Source of the DNA: Corallincola platygyrae | GTDB lineage: Bacteria > Pseudomonadota > Gammaproteobacteria > Enterobacterales > Neiellaceae | NCBI RefSeq assembly: GCF_039544265.1 | Contig: NZ_BAABLI010000014.1 | Span: forward strand, 124,001-188,000 | Direction of reading: 5' to 3' | Length of the DNA stretch: 64,000 nucleotides | Part shown: positions 24,848 through 33,071 of the stretch, piece after piece | Layout of the letters: every line of letters starts with the position of its first letter | Position numbering within the stretch: the first letter of the stretch is position 1 | The notes under the pieces: model-generated | Seen by the model: the letters and a program-made list of their open reading frames with translations, nothing else | Told to the model about the DNA's origin: nothing | Database searches by the model: none | Made by a program: the position numbers and the translations under genes

Positions 24848-26518
24848 CTAAGCTTTTTTACTTATAAGCCAACGACGGCGCAGGATAGCGAGGACAAACA
24901 GTGTAATTGTACCAAAAACGCTGGTGCTGGCTCCTGAACGGGAAAAGTTCTCTTCTTCCTGTTCTGGACAAACTTCTGGGATGCCGTCGGGATCAGCATA
25001 GAGCCTGACGGCACGAGCAACTTCTTCGAGTTCCTGCTCGCCTTCACTGTTAACAACGGGGTCGCCGCTATTATCCAGAGCCGGAACCGTAGCAATAGCA
25101 ACGCCAGAAATGGTGCCGTTATCGTCAATATGATTTGCCTCTACCATTTCGTATTCCGAGTCGCAGGGCAAAAGGTTATTCAGATCAGTGAAAGTGTTGG
25201 TTGGTATATCGTAAAGGAATGCATGCTTGCGGCGCGGAATCTGTGGATTAACACGCTCGTATTCACCAAAACCGACCACTTGTCCCAAATTATTAACGCT
25301 ACGAGCTGTGCTTGATGATCCGTTATAGAAATCTGTTACATCGGAATCGTCACCGTAAGCAGACTCTAGCTTGGCGCCTTCTTTACCTAACTCGTAATAA
25401 AAGAACTTGCTACGCCAGTAACCATTAATAAACTTCGTCACATCACCCACAACGTAACTGATACCGTCAGCGTTCTGGTCGCTGATGTCGTATGCGACGC
25501 TGGCTCGGAACTCATCGGGGTCAGTAATATCCAGCACCTCATCATTCTGATAAATCGCCGCATATGTACGAACCTGATTGTCGTCACCATCTTCAAATGC
25601 GTAGCTCATACCAACTGAAACACCTTCAGCATTCACCGCAAGCGCCTGGCTGATATACTGACGTTCGTCATCTTCATCAGGTGTTGCAAGCAAACCCAAT
25701 TCCTTGGTTGAGACCACTGAGCCTTGGTCGTCTAACTGCCATTGGTATGCTCTAAGTTGGTAGTTAAGCGATCGCGTACAGACTTCCAGCGGGACATCCT
25801 GATCAGGACAATTTTCCTCTGCATAGTCTCGGCTTGACTCAGTCAGTTCAATGCTCGCGTAACCAACAACAAGGTTATTGTTGTTAATATCGTTGCTGAT
25901 ACTAACACCACCATATTCAATAGTGGGTGGTAAAAGAGCTTCCAATTCGCCGTTGAAATGTGCGTATCCTCTGAACTGGAACTCTCGAGCAAAGTAGACC
26001 ACCTCAGTTCCATCTTCTTCGGTATATTCAATGGCGTAATATGGAGCCGTACCCACACCTACTATGATAGAACTGTCATTAACACCGAATGCAATATCGT
26101 TGGTACTGCCGGTCAACTCGCCAGTGTCTTCATTAATAACATCAAACAACTGCAAGCGCGTTGAGGTTGTTCCGTCGGTTACCCAGGCAACTTCGTTACC
26201 TTGAGGTAATTCAAGAAAATCTTCGTCCTCATCATCGTCATCGTCATCATCGAGATCATCATTAATGTCGTCATTGATGTTATCGTCTATATCGTCATCC
26301 AGCTCATCATCGCCATCTTCAGGATCAGGCTCTAAACTGTCTTCAAATCGGTCTTTGGAAGTTGCTGCCACTTCGCCGCCGGCATTTGCCCCCATTGCGT
26401 AGGAATGTTTGGCTTCGCCGATTGTTCCTAGGTCGTCGACGCTATATGTTGTGGCGCTAGTACCAAACGGCACGAAGCTGAGTAAGAAAGTAGACGTTAC
26501 GAGTTGTTTAATGCGCAT
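24848..26518 (-). CDS. DUF3466 exported protein with an Asp-rich insert
   Basis: 556 residues: a signal peptide (to about residue 21), repeats of the type G-x-N-(D/N)-x-G-x-V-G (GEVAATS, INNNNLVVGY, VNNLGQVVGFG, DDNGTISGVA) typical of DUF3466 and HAF-like beta-propeller proteins, and a C-terminal hydrophobic helix followed by ILRRRWL. The last part resembles a degenerate GlyGly-CTERM sorting tail, so it may be anchored or processed. Residues 59-100 are an almost pure Asp/Glu run. It lies between uup (13 bp away) and rmf, where enteric bacteria have pqiABC. Function unknown. Confidence 0.85.
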   Translation of the reverse strand: MRIKQLVTSTFLLSFVPFGTSATTYSVDDLGTIGEAKHSYAMGANAGGEVAATSKDRFEDSLEPDPEDGDDELDDDIDDNINDDINDDLDDDDDDDEDEDFLELPQGNEVAWVTDGTTSTRLQLFDVINEDTGELTGSTNDIAFGVNDSSIIVGVGTAPYYAIEYTEEDGTEVVYFAREFQFRGYAHFNGELEALLPPTIEYGGVSISNDINNNNLVVGYASIELTESSRDYAEENCPDQDVPLEVCTRSLNYQLRAYQWQLDDQGSVVSTKELGLLATPDEDDERQYISQALAVNAEGVSVGMSYAFEDGDDNQVRTYAAIYQNDEVLDITDPDEFRASVAYDISDQNADGISYVVGDVTKFINGYWRSKFFYYELGKEGAKLESAYGDDSDVTDFYNGSSSTARSVNNLGQVVGFGEYERVNPQIPRRKHAFLYDIPTNTFTDLNNLLPCDSEYEMVEANHIDDNGTISGVAIATVPALDNSGDPVVNSEGEQELEEVARAVRLYADPDGIPEVCPEQEEENFSRSGASTSVFGTITLFVLAILRRRWLISKKA

Positions 26519-26531
26519 TGATACACCCTAA

Positions 26532-28424
26532 TTACAGCGAGCCATTGGCCATTTCATCTAACTCTTCCCAGCGTTCAAACGCCGTTTCCAGTGATGCTTC
26601 TGCCGCTTGAAGGGCGTCTAGCACCGGCTGAGTGGCATCGACCGGTTGAGAGAAGAAATCGGATGCGCTGATCTGATTTTGTAATTCTGCTACTTGTTGC
26701 TCTAACACTTCAATGCGCTCTGGTAAGGCATCCAGTTCGAGCTGTAGCTTGTATGATAACTTTTTGGATTTTTGCGAAGAAGGTTTAGCGGCCGGTTTTT
26801 GTTTTGTTTCGACACTTTCTTCACGTTTTATCGTTTGAATCAGCGGCGGTAGTTCGGAATATCCTCCGACATGGATATTCAACAATCCATTACCTTCAAA
26901 TCGCCAGCAACTGGTTGCTACGTTATCGATGAATGCACGGTCGTGACTCACCAGCAACACTGTTCCTGGGTACTGACTGACTAACTCTTCCAACAGTTCC
27001 AGCGTTTCGACATCCAGATCGTTAGTTGGTTCATCAAGGATTAAAAGGTTAGAGGGCTTCAAGAAAAGTTTTGCTAACAATAGCCTGTTTTTCTCTCCAC
27101 CAGAGAGTGCCCTCACTGGCTGTCTTGCTCTCTTCGGCGCGAATAAAAAGTCCTGGAGATATCCCAGCACATGGCGCTTTCGCCCTTGATAATCAAATTC
27201 TTGTCGACCGTCTGCGACCGTATCTACAACGGTTTTTTCTGGGTCCAGCTGGTCTCGATACTGGTCGAAATAAGCGACTTCGAGTTTTGTACCGCAACGA
27301 CAACTACCATCCGTTGGCGTTAGCTCCGACAGCAGTAATTTAATTAAGCTCGATTTACCACACCCATTTGGGCCAACCATGGCGATCCTGTCGCCTCGCA
27401 TTACCTGTGTAGTGAAGTTCTGGAATAAACGTTTATCACCACGCCACAAAGCGACATCTTTGAGCTCAAAAACCAGTTTACCCGACTTTTCAGCTTCGTT
27501 TATCTGCATCTGCGCTCGACCAACGCGTTCAATGCGCTCCCCCCTCTCCCTACGCATCGCTTTTAGGGCGCGCACTCGCCCTTCGTTTCTTGTACGACGC
27601 GCTTTAATCCCCTGGCGGATCCACTTCTCTTCTTCGGCTAACTTGCGATCAAACTCTGCCTGGTGTTTGGCCTCGGTTTCCAGCCATTCAGCTTTGCCCT
27701 CAAGGTACTTGTCGTAATTACCTGGCCAACTGGTTAAAACGCCGCGGTCGAGGTCGACAATCCTGGTAGCAAGTTTGCGAATGAAAGCTCGGTCGTGGCT
27801 GATAAAAACGATAGCGCCTTTAAACTGGCTGATAAATTGCTCCAGCCAGAGCACCGCTTCGATATCGAGGTGGTTAGTTGGTTCATCCAGTAACAGCAGA
27901 TCAGGTTCTGTTACCAGCGCTTTCGCCAATGCCACGCGTCGTTTCCAACCACCGCTGAGAGAAGCCAATGCACCGTTGACATCAAGTTCCAGTCGCTTTG
28001 CAACTGATTCAATCTGTGTTTGAAAGCTCCAGCCATCGACGGAGTCCAATTGTGACTGCAGCTTTGCAAGCTGCTCCATTTGGCCGGCGTCTTCTGTGTT
28101 TAGTGACGCCGTCAAATGTTGAAAGTCCTGCAGCCATTGTCCGGTTTCGCCAAGACCCTGAGCGATGTAGTCGAATACCGTGATCTCTTCGGCATCAGGT
28201 GGATCCTGATCTAAGCGCGCTAAACGAACATCGGTTCTAAGTTGTCTGCGTCCATCATCCAGGGTTATTTCGCCACTGATGACTTTCATCAAACTAGACT
28301 TACCAGCGCCGTTTCTGCCTACCAAACAGACCCGTTCTCCGGGCTCAATCTGAAAATTTGCTTCATCAAGCAAAGGTGTTTGACCATAGGCCAGGCAAGC
28401 GTCTTCAAGTACAAGCAAGCTCAT
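26532..28424 (-). CDS. uup: ABC-F family ATPase Uup
   Basis: Ribosome-associated ABC-F ATPase linked to 50S assembly, translation and suppression of transposon excision. It has 630 residues: two ATPase domains with Walker A GRNGAGKSS and GPNGCGKSS, signatures LSGGWKRRVAL and LSGGEKNRLLL, Walker B LLLLDEPTNHLD and LLILDEPTNDLD, the inter-domain linker rich in Lys/Arg, and the C-terminal coiled coil (about 565-625) that marks Uup. Its ATG overlaps the stop of the glutaredoxin-like gene (ATGA). Confidence 0.95.
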   Translation of the reverse strand: MSLLVLEDACLAYGQTPLLDEANFQIEPGERVCLVGRNGAGKSSLMKVISGEITLDDGRRQLRTDVRLARLDQDPPDAEEITVFDYIAQGLGETGQWLQDFQHLTASLNTEDAGQMEQLAKLQSQLDSVDGWSFQTQIESVAKRLELDVNGALASLSGGWKRRVALAKALVTEPDLLLLDEPTNHLDIEAVLWLEQFISQFKGAIVFISHDRAFIRKLATRIVDLDRGVLTSWPGNYDKYLEGKAEWLETEAKHQAEFDRKLAEEEKWIRQGIKARRTRNEGRVRALKAMRRERGERIERVGRAQMQINEAEKSGKLVFELKDVALWRGDKRLFQNFTTQVMRGDRIAMVGPNGCGKSSLIKLLLSELTPTDGSCRCGTKLEVAYFDQYRDQLDPEKTVVDTVADGRQEFDYQGRKRHVLGYLQDFLFAPKRARQPVRALSGGEKNRLLLAKLFLKPSNLLILDEPTNDLDVETLELLEELVSQYPGTVLLVSHDRAFIDNVATSCWRFEGNGLLNIHVGGYSELPPLIQTIKREESVETKQKPAAKPSSQKSKKLSYKLQLELDALPERIEVLEQQVAELQNQISASDFFSQPVDATQPVLDALQAAEASLETAFERWEELDEMANGSL

Positions 28425-28648
28425 GATGACTTCTCTAAAAATTCGTTTAACTCAGTTAGTGTAAAAGGCCAGTCCAGCTCGTTCTGCGCTAACTGTACAA
28501 CGGGTATTCTGACGCGAAAACGTTCAAGCCACTCCGTCTTTTCCATAATATCCCGGTAGATGACTTCAACTTCCGGTTGTAGCTGAAATAGTTTCATTGC
28601 GTCTTCGCAGAGATGGCACCCCTCGGTGCCGTATAAGTAGACGATCAT
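28421..28648 (-). CDS. Glutaredoxin-family protein (CxxC, DUF836-like)
   Basis: 75 residues with a thioredoxin-like fold: a first strand MIVYLYG, the active site GCHLCED (Cys12 and Cys15 or nearby), and cis-Pro in RVRIPVVQL. Probably a small thiol-disulfide oxidoreductase. I chose the ATG at 28648, which overlaps the rlmKL stop (ATGA). Its own stop overlaps the uup ATG in the same way, so rlmKL, this gene and uup form one coupled operon. Confidence 0.88.
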   Translation of the reverse strand: MIVYLYGTEGCHLCEDAMKLFQLQPEVEVIYRDIMEKTEWLERFRVRIPVVQLAQNELDWPFTLTELNEFLEKSS

Positions 28649-30747
28649 CCTCGCTTGCAATCCAGCAGGTAACAGTGGTGAATCTTTTGATTCCGCTTGA
28701 AGTCTTCGGGCAGACTGGCTTGTGTTACGTCTTCTATTTCAAGATCGTACTTGGCCAATTTCTCTTCATCCAGCTTGAAACCGCGTAGATTATTGGAAAA
28801 CACAATCGTACCGCCTGGCTCAAGCAGTTCACGCGCGTATGCAAGCAACTCTACATGATCTCTTTGCACGTCAAAATGCCCTTCCATTCGTTTGGAATTG
28901 GAAAAGCTCGGCGGGTCTATAAAGATCAGGTCGAATTTATCATGGGTCGATGCCAACCATTTCATGCAGTCAGCTTTGACTAGTACATGACGTTTGGGAT
29001 CGAGGCCATTTAGTTCGATATTTCTTGCCGCCCAGTCTAAATATGTACGGGACATATCAACGCTGACAGATGATTCTGCACCACCCTTTGCAGCATGACA
29101 GGTAGCGGTTGCTGTATAACAAAACAGGTTAAGAATGCGTTTACCCTCGGCCATTGCGCCTAGTTCTGTTCGAACAGTTCTATGGTCTAAGAACAGTCCG
29201 GTATCCAAATAGTCAAGTGGGTTGACCCAGAATCGGCACTGCCCTTCATTGACTCTGAACCAAACGTTAGCTTGTTGCTGACGTTGGTACTGTTGCTGGC
29301 CTTTTTGACGCTGGCGTGTTTTAAGCGCGATCTGGCGGCTATCTACATCCGGTAACTCGGTTAACGCAACCAGGGCATCGTTTAACCGATTACGTGCTTT
29401 CTGTTCATCAATCGATTTAGGTGCTGCAAACTCCTGTACTACCAACCAATCACCATATTTATCAATTGCCAGGTTGTATTCAGGCAGGTCTCGGTCATAA
29501 ATACGGTAGCAATCTGTGTCAGCGGTTTTAATCCACTTGTTCAGGCGTTTGATGTTCTTCTTAACGCGATTGATGAAATCCTCAGCCAGCGGTTTAGGTT
29601 CACCCTGTTTGATCTGGTACGTCGCAAGGGTGCCTTTGAGCTGTCCGTTGTAAAGTGTATACCGCTTGTCAGCGCGCATACGTAACTGGTTTAGCATCGA
29701 ATCATCGATGTTATATATTGCTGCACGCCACTCGCCAAAATGCTGCTTTAACTGACGGCCAAGATAATAGTGAATCGCCAGTACCTCTGCGATGGTGCCT
29801 AAACGCTCACCATAAGGAGGGTTTGATACCAGTAACCCTTGTGCGCCGTAACGGTTGTCCAGTTCGCTCACGTCACCTTGGCTAAATTCAACCAAGTGGC
29901 CAACACCCGCTGTGTTCGCATTCTCTTTGGCAAGGGCGACCATGCCATAGTCGAGGTCCTTACCGAAGAAACGTTTTTTAGTTTGGCTTCGACCAAGCTT
30001 TGCGCGCTGTTCCGCGGCGTCTCGTGCCTCAAACCACAAAGTTTCGTCAGCCTGAGGCCAACGCTGAAATGGGAAACTGTCAGTGAGTAGTCCTGGTGCT
30101 ATATCTGCGGCCATCATGGCAGCTTCAATCACCAACGTGCCACTACCACACATGGGATCTACCAGAGGTTGTTCTGAATGCGAATCATAGCCAGCGCGGT
30201 AAAGAATTGCGGCGGCCAGGCTTTCACGCATCGGTGCAGCCCCTGCTTTATCACGATAACCGCGCTGATGAAGTGGCCCGGATAAATCAATAGACAGGCT
30301 AATCTGGTCTCGATTCAGGTAAGCATGAATTCTTAGATCTGGATAAGCTTTATCAACTGACGGGCGAGGTAATTCATTTTCGCGGCAGAAATCAACGACC
30401 GCATCCTTGACTGTTTGTGCGCCAAACTGAGTGTTGCGCATCCAATTGTTTGTGCCATCGAACTGGACAGCGATGGTACCGTTTGCGCGCATATGCTTTT
30501 GCCAATCAATCTGCTTGGCTGCGTTGTATACGGCGTCTGCGCTTTTTACATCGTAACTGCCAAGACTGAGCAACAATCTGCTTGCGACACGACTGTACAA
30601 ACAAAACTGATAAACAAAATTGATATCGCCTTTTACCTGTACCCCTGCCCTAGCCAATTTCGTTTCAAAGGCGCCAAGTTGTTCTGCTTCTTTTGCAGCA
30701 AGATCTTCCATCCCCAAAGGGGCGGTAATAAACAGTTCAAGGGTCAT
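28645..30747 (-). CDS. rlmKL: 23S rRNA m2G2445/m7G2069 methyltransferase RlmKL
   Basis: Bifunctional enzyme that modifies helix 74 of 23S rRNA. It has 700 residues: an N-terminal THUMP domain (about 45-155), the RlmL methyltransferase with PMCGSGTL and the catalytic SNPPYGERLG (near 308), and the RlmK methyltransferase with NLFCYTATAT and the DPPSFSNS motif (near 622). It is followed by coupled grx and uup genes and is divergent from the tRNA cluster. Confidence 0.96.
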   Translation of the reverse strand: MTLELFITAPLGMEDLAAKEAEQLGAFETKLARAGVQVKGDINFVYQFCLYSRVASRLLLSLGSYDVKSADAVYNAAKQIDWQKHMRANGTIAVQFDGTNNWMRNTQFGAQTVKDAVVDFCRENELPRPSVDKAYPDLRIHAYLNRDQISLSIDLSGPLHQRGYRDKAGAAPMRESLAAAILYRAGYDSHSEQPLVDPMCGSGTLVIEAAMMAADIAPGLLTDSFPFQRWPQADETLWFEARDAAEQRAKLGRSQTKKRFFGKDLDYGMVALAKENANTAGVGHLVEFSQGDVSELDNRYGAQGLLVSNPPYGERLGTIAEVLAIHYYLGRQLKQHFGEWRAAIYNIDDSMLNQLRMRADKRYTLYNGQLKGTLATYQIKQGEPKPLAEDFINRVKKNIKRLNKWIKTADTDCYRIYDRDLPEYNLAIDKYGDWLVVQEFAAPKSIDEQKARNRLNDALVALTELPDVDSRQIALKTRQRQKGQQQYQRQQQANVWFRVNEGQCRFWVNPLDYLDTGLFLDHRTVRTELGAMAEGKRILNLFCYTATATCHAAKGGAESSVSVDMSRTYLDWAARNIELNGLDPKRHVLVKADCMKWLASTHDKFDLIFIDPPSFSNSKRMEGHFDVQRDHVELLAYARELLEPGGTIVFSNNLRGFKLDEEKLAKYDLEIEDVTQASLPEDFKRNQKIHHCYLLDCKRG

Positions 30748-30862
30748 ATTTGCGGTTGTTATAGCTAGCGATTCAGTAAGGATTGCGCATTATAGGTAAT
30801 CCACTGGCAAAAGTCTTTTTTGTGGCGATTGAACAAAGATTCAGCGATTGAACAAACAGGGG

Positions 30863-30891
30863 TTGCATATAGCAAATCAACTCCCTATGAT
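30863..30891 (+). promoter_or_regulatory. Promoter of the initiator tRNA cluster
   Basis: TTGCAT (30863-30868) and TATGAT (30886-30891) are separated by 17 bp, followed by a GC-rich stretch (CGCCCCTC) like the discriminator of stringently controlled stable-RNA promoters. Upstream, GCGATTGAACAAA is repeated directly at 30825-30837 and 30844-30856, 19 bp apart. Confidence 0.8.
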
Positions 30892-30905
30892 ACGCCCCTC
30901 TCTGA

Positions 30906-30982
<77 letters not shown>

Positions 30983-31030
30983 ATCTTGTCATTACGACGC
31001 TACCAGAGATTGGACAGAGTTAGTTTCGGA

Positions 31031-31107
<77 letters not shown>

Positions 31108-31131
31108 ATTTCCGAAACCGTCATATACGGA

Positions 31132-31208
<77 letters not shown>

Positions 31209-31322
31209 ATTTCAAGTATTAATCTATTTCTCCATCGTTTATCTACAGGCATACGCGCACATGCGCCAACCGGCCAGGCCAGTTGTTCCCGCATTAATTT
31301 CTTTCTACAAACGTTTTTGTAG

Positions 31323-31871
31323 CTAGGCGAGTTTGAAGAATTCGTCAGTGTCAGACGCGCTCACAAAGCCGATGACTCTATCGTTCATCACTTTGATGAC
31401 ATCGAACATAGCCATGGTCTTGGTGTCATTGAGTCGAAGGGTCTCATCGACGAGCATGCAAAGAGAAGCCTGCTCATTGCTTTCCAGCACGATAAACTGG
31501 CCTAATTGGCCCGCAACCGTGCTTAATTCAATCAATAAGTCTTCGCATACTGCTACCTGACTTGAGCCTGGAGCGAAAAACCAGCTCTTAGGCATCACGG
31601 GCAGTAAAAACCGCTTTGCTGCAACAGCGTTTAACACGGTTTGGACAAGCAATGGGCGGGGTAAAAGCTTATATCCCAAAAGCATTTCAGCAATCAGGTT
31701 GTAGTTTTTGCAGTCTTCTGTAGAGAAAGCCTGGCTTTGATGTGCAATGGGGCACAACTGCTTTCCCTTATAGTGGGTTTTGAAGTGGAGATCATCATCA
31801 AGTGTGATGCAGAGACGATCTGCCTCTTTATCAAAGTACCAGCGCCACCCCTGATTTGGCTGCATAAACAT
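31323..31871 (-). CDS. zapC: Cell-division protein ZapC
   Basis: 182 residues, against 180 in E. coli. The N-terminus NQGWRWYFDKEADRL matches DNWRWYYDEEHDR, and the central MPKSWFF and C-terminal ALCMLVDE/IKVMNDR blocks are also shared. ZapC bundles FtsZ protofilaments at the division ring in the cytoplasm. It lies downstream of pyrD as in E. coli, but a terminator separates them here. Confidence 0.88.
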   Translation of the reverse strand: MFMQPNQGWRWYFDKEADRLCITLDDDLHFKTHYKGKQLCPIAHQSQAFSTEDCKNYNLIAEMLLGYKLLPRPLLVQTVLNAVAAKRFLLPVMPKSWFFAPGSSQVAVCEDLLIELSTVAGQLGQFIVLESNEQASLCMLVDETLRLNDTKTMAMFDVIKVMNDRVIGFVSASDTDEFFKLA

Positions 31872-31965
31872 TAATAAGCTCTATTTTATTAGTTTTATTG
31901 TGTTTTTCTGCGGACATTTTCTGTATGTAGTTTGAACAGTGCAAGTGCTTTAGTGAAAAATTGTG

Positions 31966-31990
31966 AAAAAAAACGCGACTAATTGTCGCG
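31966..31990 (-). terminator. Intrinsic terminator after pyrD
   Basis: Stem CGCGAC/GTCGCG (31974-31979 and 31985-31990), 5-nt loop, with eight or so T on the minus strand (A-run at 31966-31973). It separates pyrD from zapC. Confidence 0.88.
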
Positions 31991-32015
31991 CTTTTCCGTT
32001 AATTGGTGAATTTGT

Positions 32016-33026
32016 TTAAAGCTTGCTCACTATCTCTTTGACTAAAGGTGGGCCTTGGTAGATGAATCCGGTATAAACCTGAACCAGACTCGCTCCAGCG
32101 TTAAGCTTTTCCTGTGCTTTTGATGCGCTGTCTATGCCACCAACACCGATGATTGGTAAATCACCATCAAGCAAGCCACTCAATTTTGCAATAATTGCAG
32201 TGCTTTTGTCGGTAACAGGCCGGCCACTTAAACCGCCGGCCTCTTCAGCATGTGGATGGCCAGCAACGGGCTCACGATCAAGGGTTGTATTGGTGGCAAT
32301 AACACCATCGATCTTATGTTTGACCAGGGAGTCAGCAACCTGAGCCAGCTCTTCATCACTTAGGTCCGGTGCGATTTTTACAGCTACGGGCACATACTTA
32401 CCATGCTTCTCTGCCAACTCTGCTTGTTTTTCCTTTAAGGCCGACAGGAGTTCATCAAGCGCTTCACCGTACTGCAAACTGCGGAGCCCCGGCGTGTTTG
32501 GGGATGAAATATTGACTGCGATATAAGACGCGTACAGATAAACCTTTTCCATGCAGATAAGGTAGTCATCTTTACCCTGCTCTACAGGTGTATCTTTGTT
32601 CTTGCCAATGTTGATCCCCAGAACCCCCTTAAAACCGGAGTTTTTGACCTGTTCAACCAGGTAATCTACGCCCTTATTGTTGAAACCCATACGGTTGATC
32701 AAGGCGTTATGTTCTACGAGCCGAAAGATACGTGGTTTGTCGTTGCCCGGCTGTGGTCTGGGAGTGACGGTGCCAATCTCGACAAAACCGAAGCCGATGG
32801 CATCCCAGGCGTGAATACATTCACCATTTTTATCGAGACCTGCGGCCAATCCAACAGGGTTGGGGAACTCAATTCCCATTACAGTCCGAGGTCTGGCAGG
32901 CAGCTTTTGCTTTAGAAAACTAAGTAAAAAGCTACCTTTTAACTTCTTAAATCGATCAATAGTGAAGTCATGAGCCCATTCCGGGTCTTGAGCAAATAGA
33001 AAGGCGCGCGCAAATTTATACAGCAT
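32016..33026 (-). CDS. pyrD: Dihydroorotate dehydrogenase, class 2 (quinone)
   Basis: Oxidises dihydroorotate to orotate in pyrimidine synthesis, passing electrons to quinone at the inner membrane. It has 336 residues, like E. coli PyrD. The N-terminal helical pair (about 1-40) is the membrane-binding extension of class 2, and the catalytic base is Ser175 in NISSPNTPGLR. FMN contacts are in GLAAGLDKNG and IGVGGIDS. It lies 45 bp downstream of gdhB, with a hairpin between. Confidence 0.97.
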   Translation of the reverse strand: MLYKFARAFLFAQDPEWAHDFTIDRFKKLKGSFLLSFLKQKLPARPRTVMGIEFPNPVGLAAGLDKNGECIHAWDAIGFGFVEIGTVTPRPQPGNDKPRIFRLVEHNALINRMGFNNKGVDYLVEQVKNSGFKGVLGINIGKNKDTPVEQGKDDYLICMEKVYLYASYIAVNISSPNTPGLRSLQYGEALDELLSALKEKQAELAEKHGKYVPVAVKIAPDLSDEELAQVADSLVKHKIDGVIATNTTLDREPVAGHPHAEEAGGLSGRPVTDKSTAIIAKLSGLLDGDLPIIGVGGIDSASKAQEKLNAGASLVQVYTGFIYQGPPLVKEIVSKL

Positions 33027-33046
33027 TTTCTACCGTTTAATGTTGC

Positions 33047-33065
33047 GGGCGCCTAGTCGGCGCCC
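33047..33065 (-). other. Hairpin between gdhB and pyrD
   Basis: A perfect 7-bp GC stem, GGGCGCC/GGCGCCC (33047-33053 and 33059-33065), with a 5-nt loop, 6 bp after the gdhB stop and no T-run. It may be a partial terminator or an RNA-stability element between two unrelated genes. Confidence 0.5.
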
Positions 33066-33071
33066 ATGGTC

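Noticed and set aside
31300..31325. CTACAAA/TTTGTAG hairpin after the tRNA cluster
   Set aside because: The stem is AT-rich with no T-run on either strand, so I do not call it a terminator.
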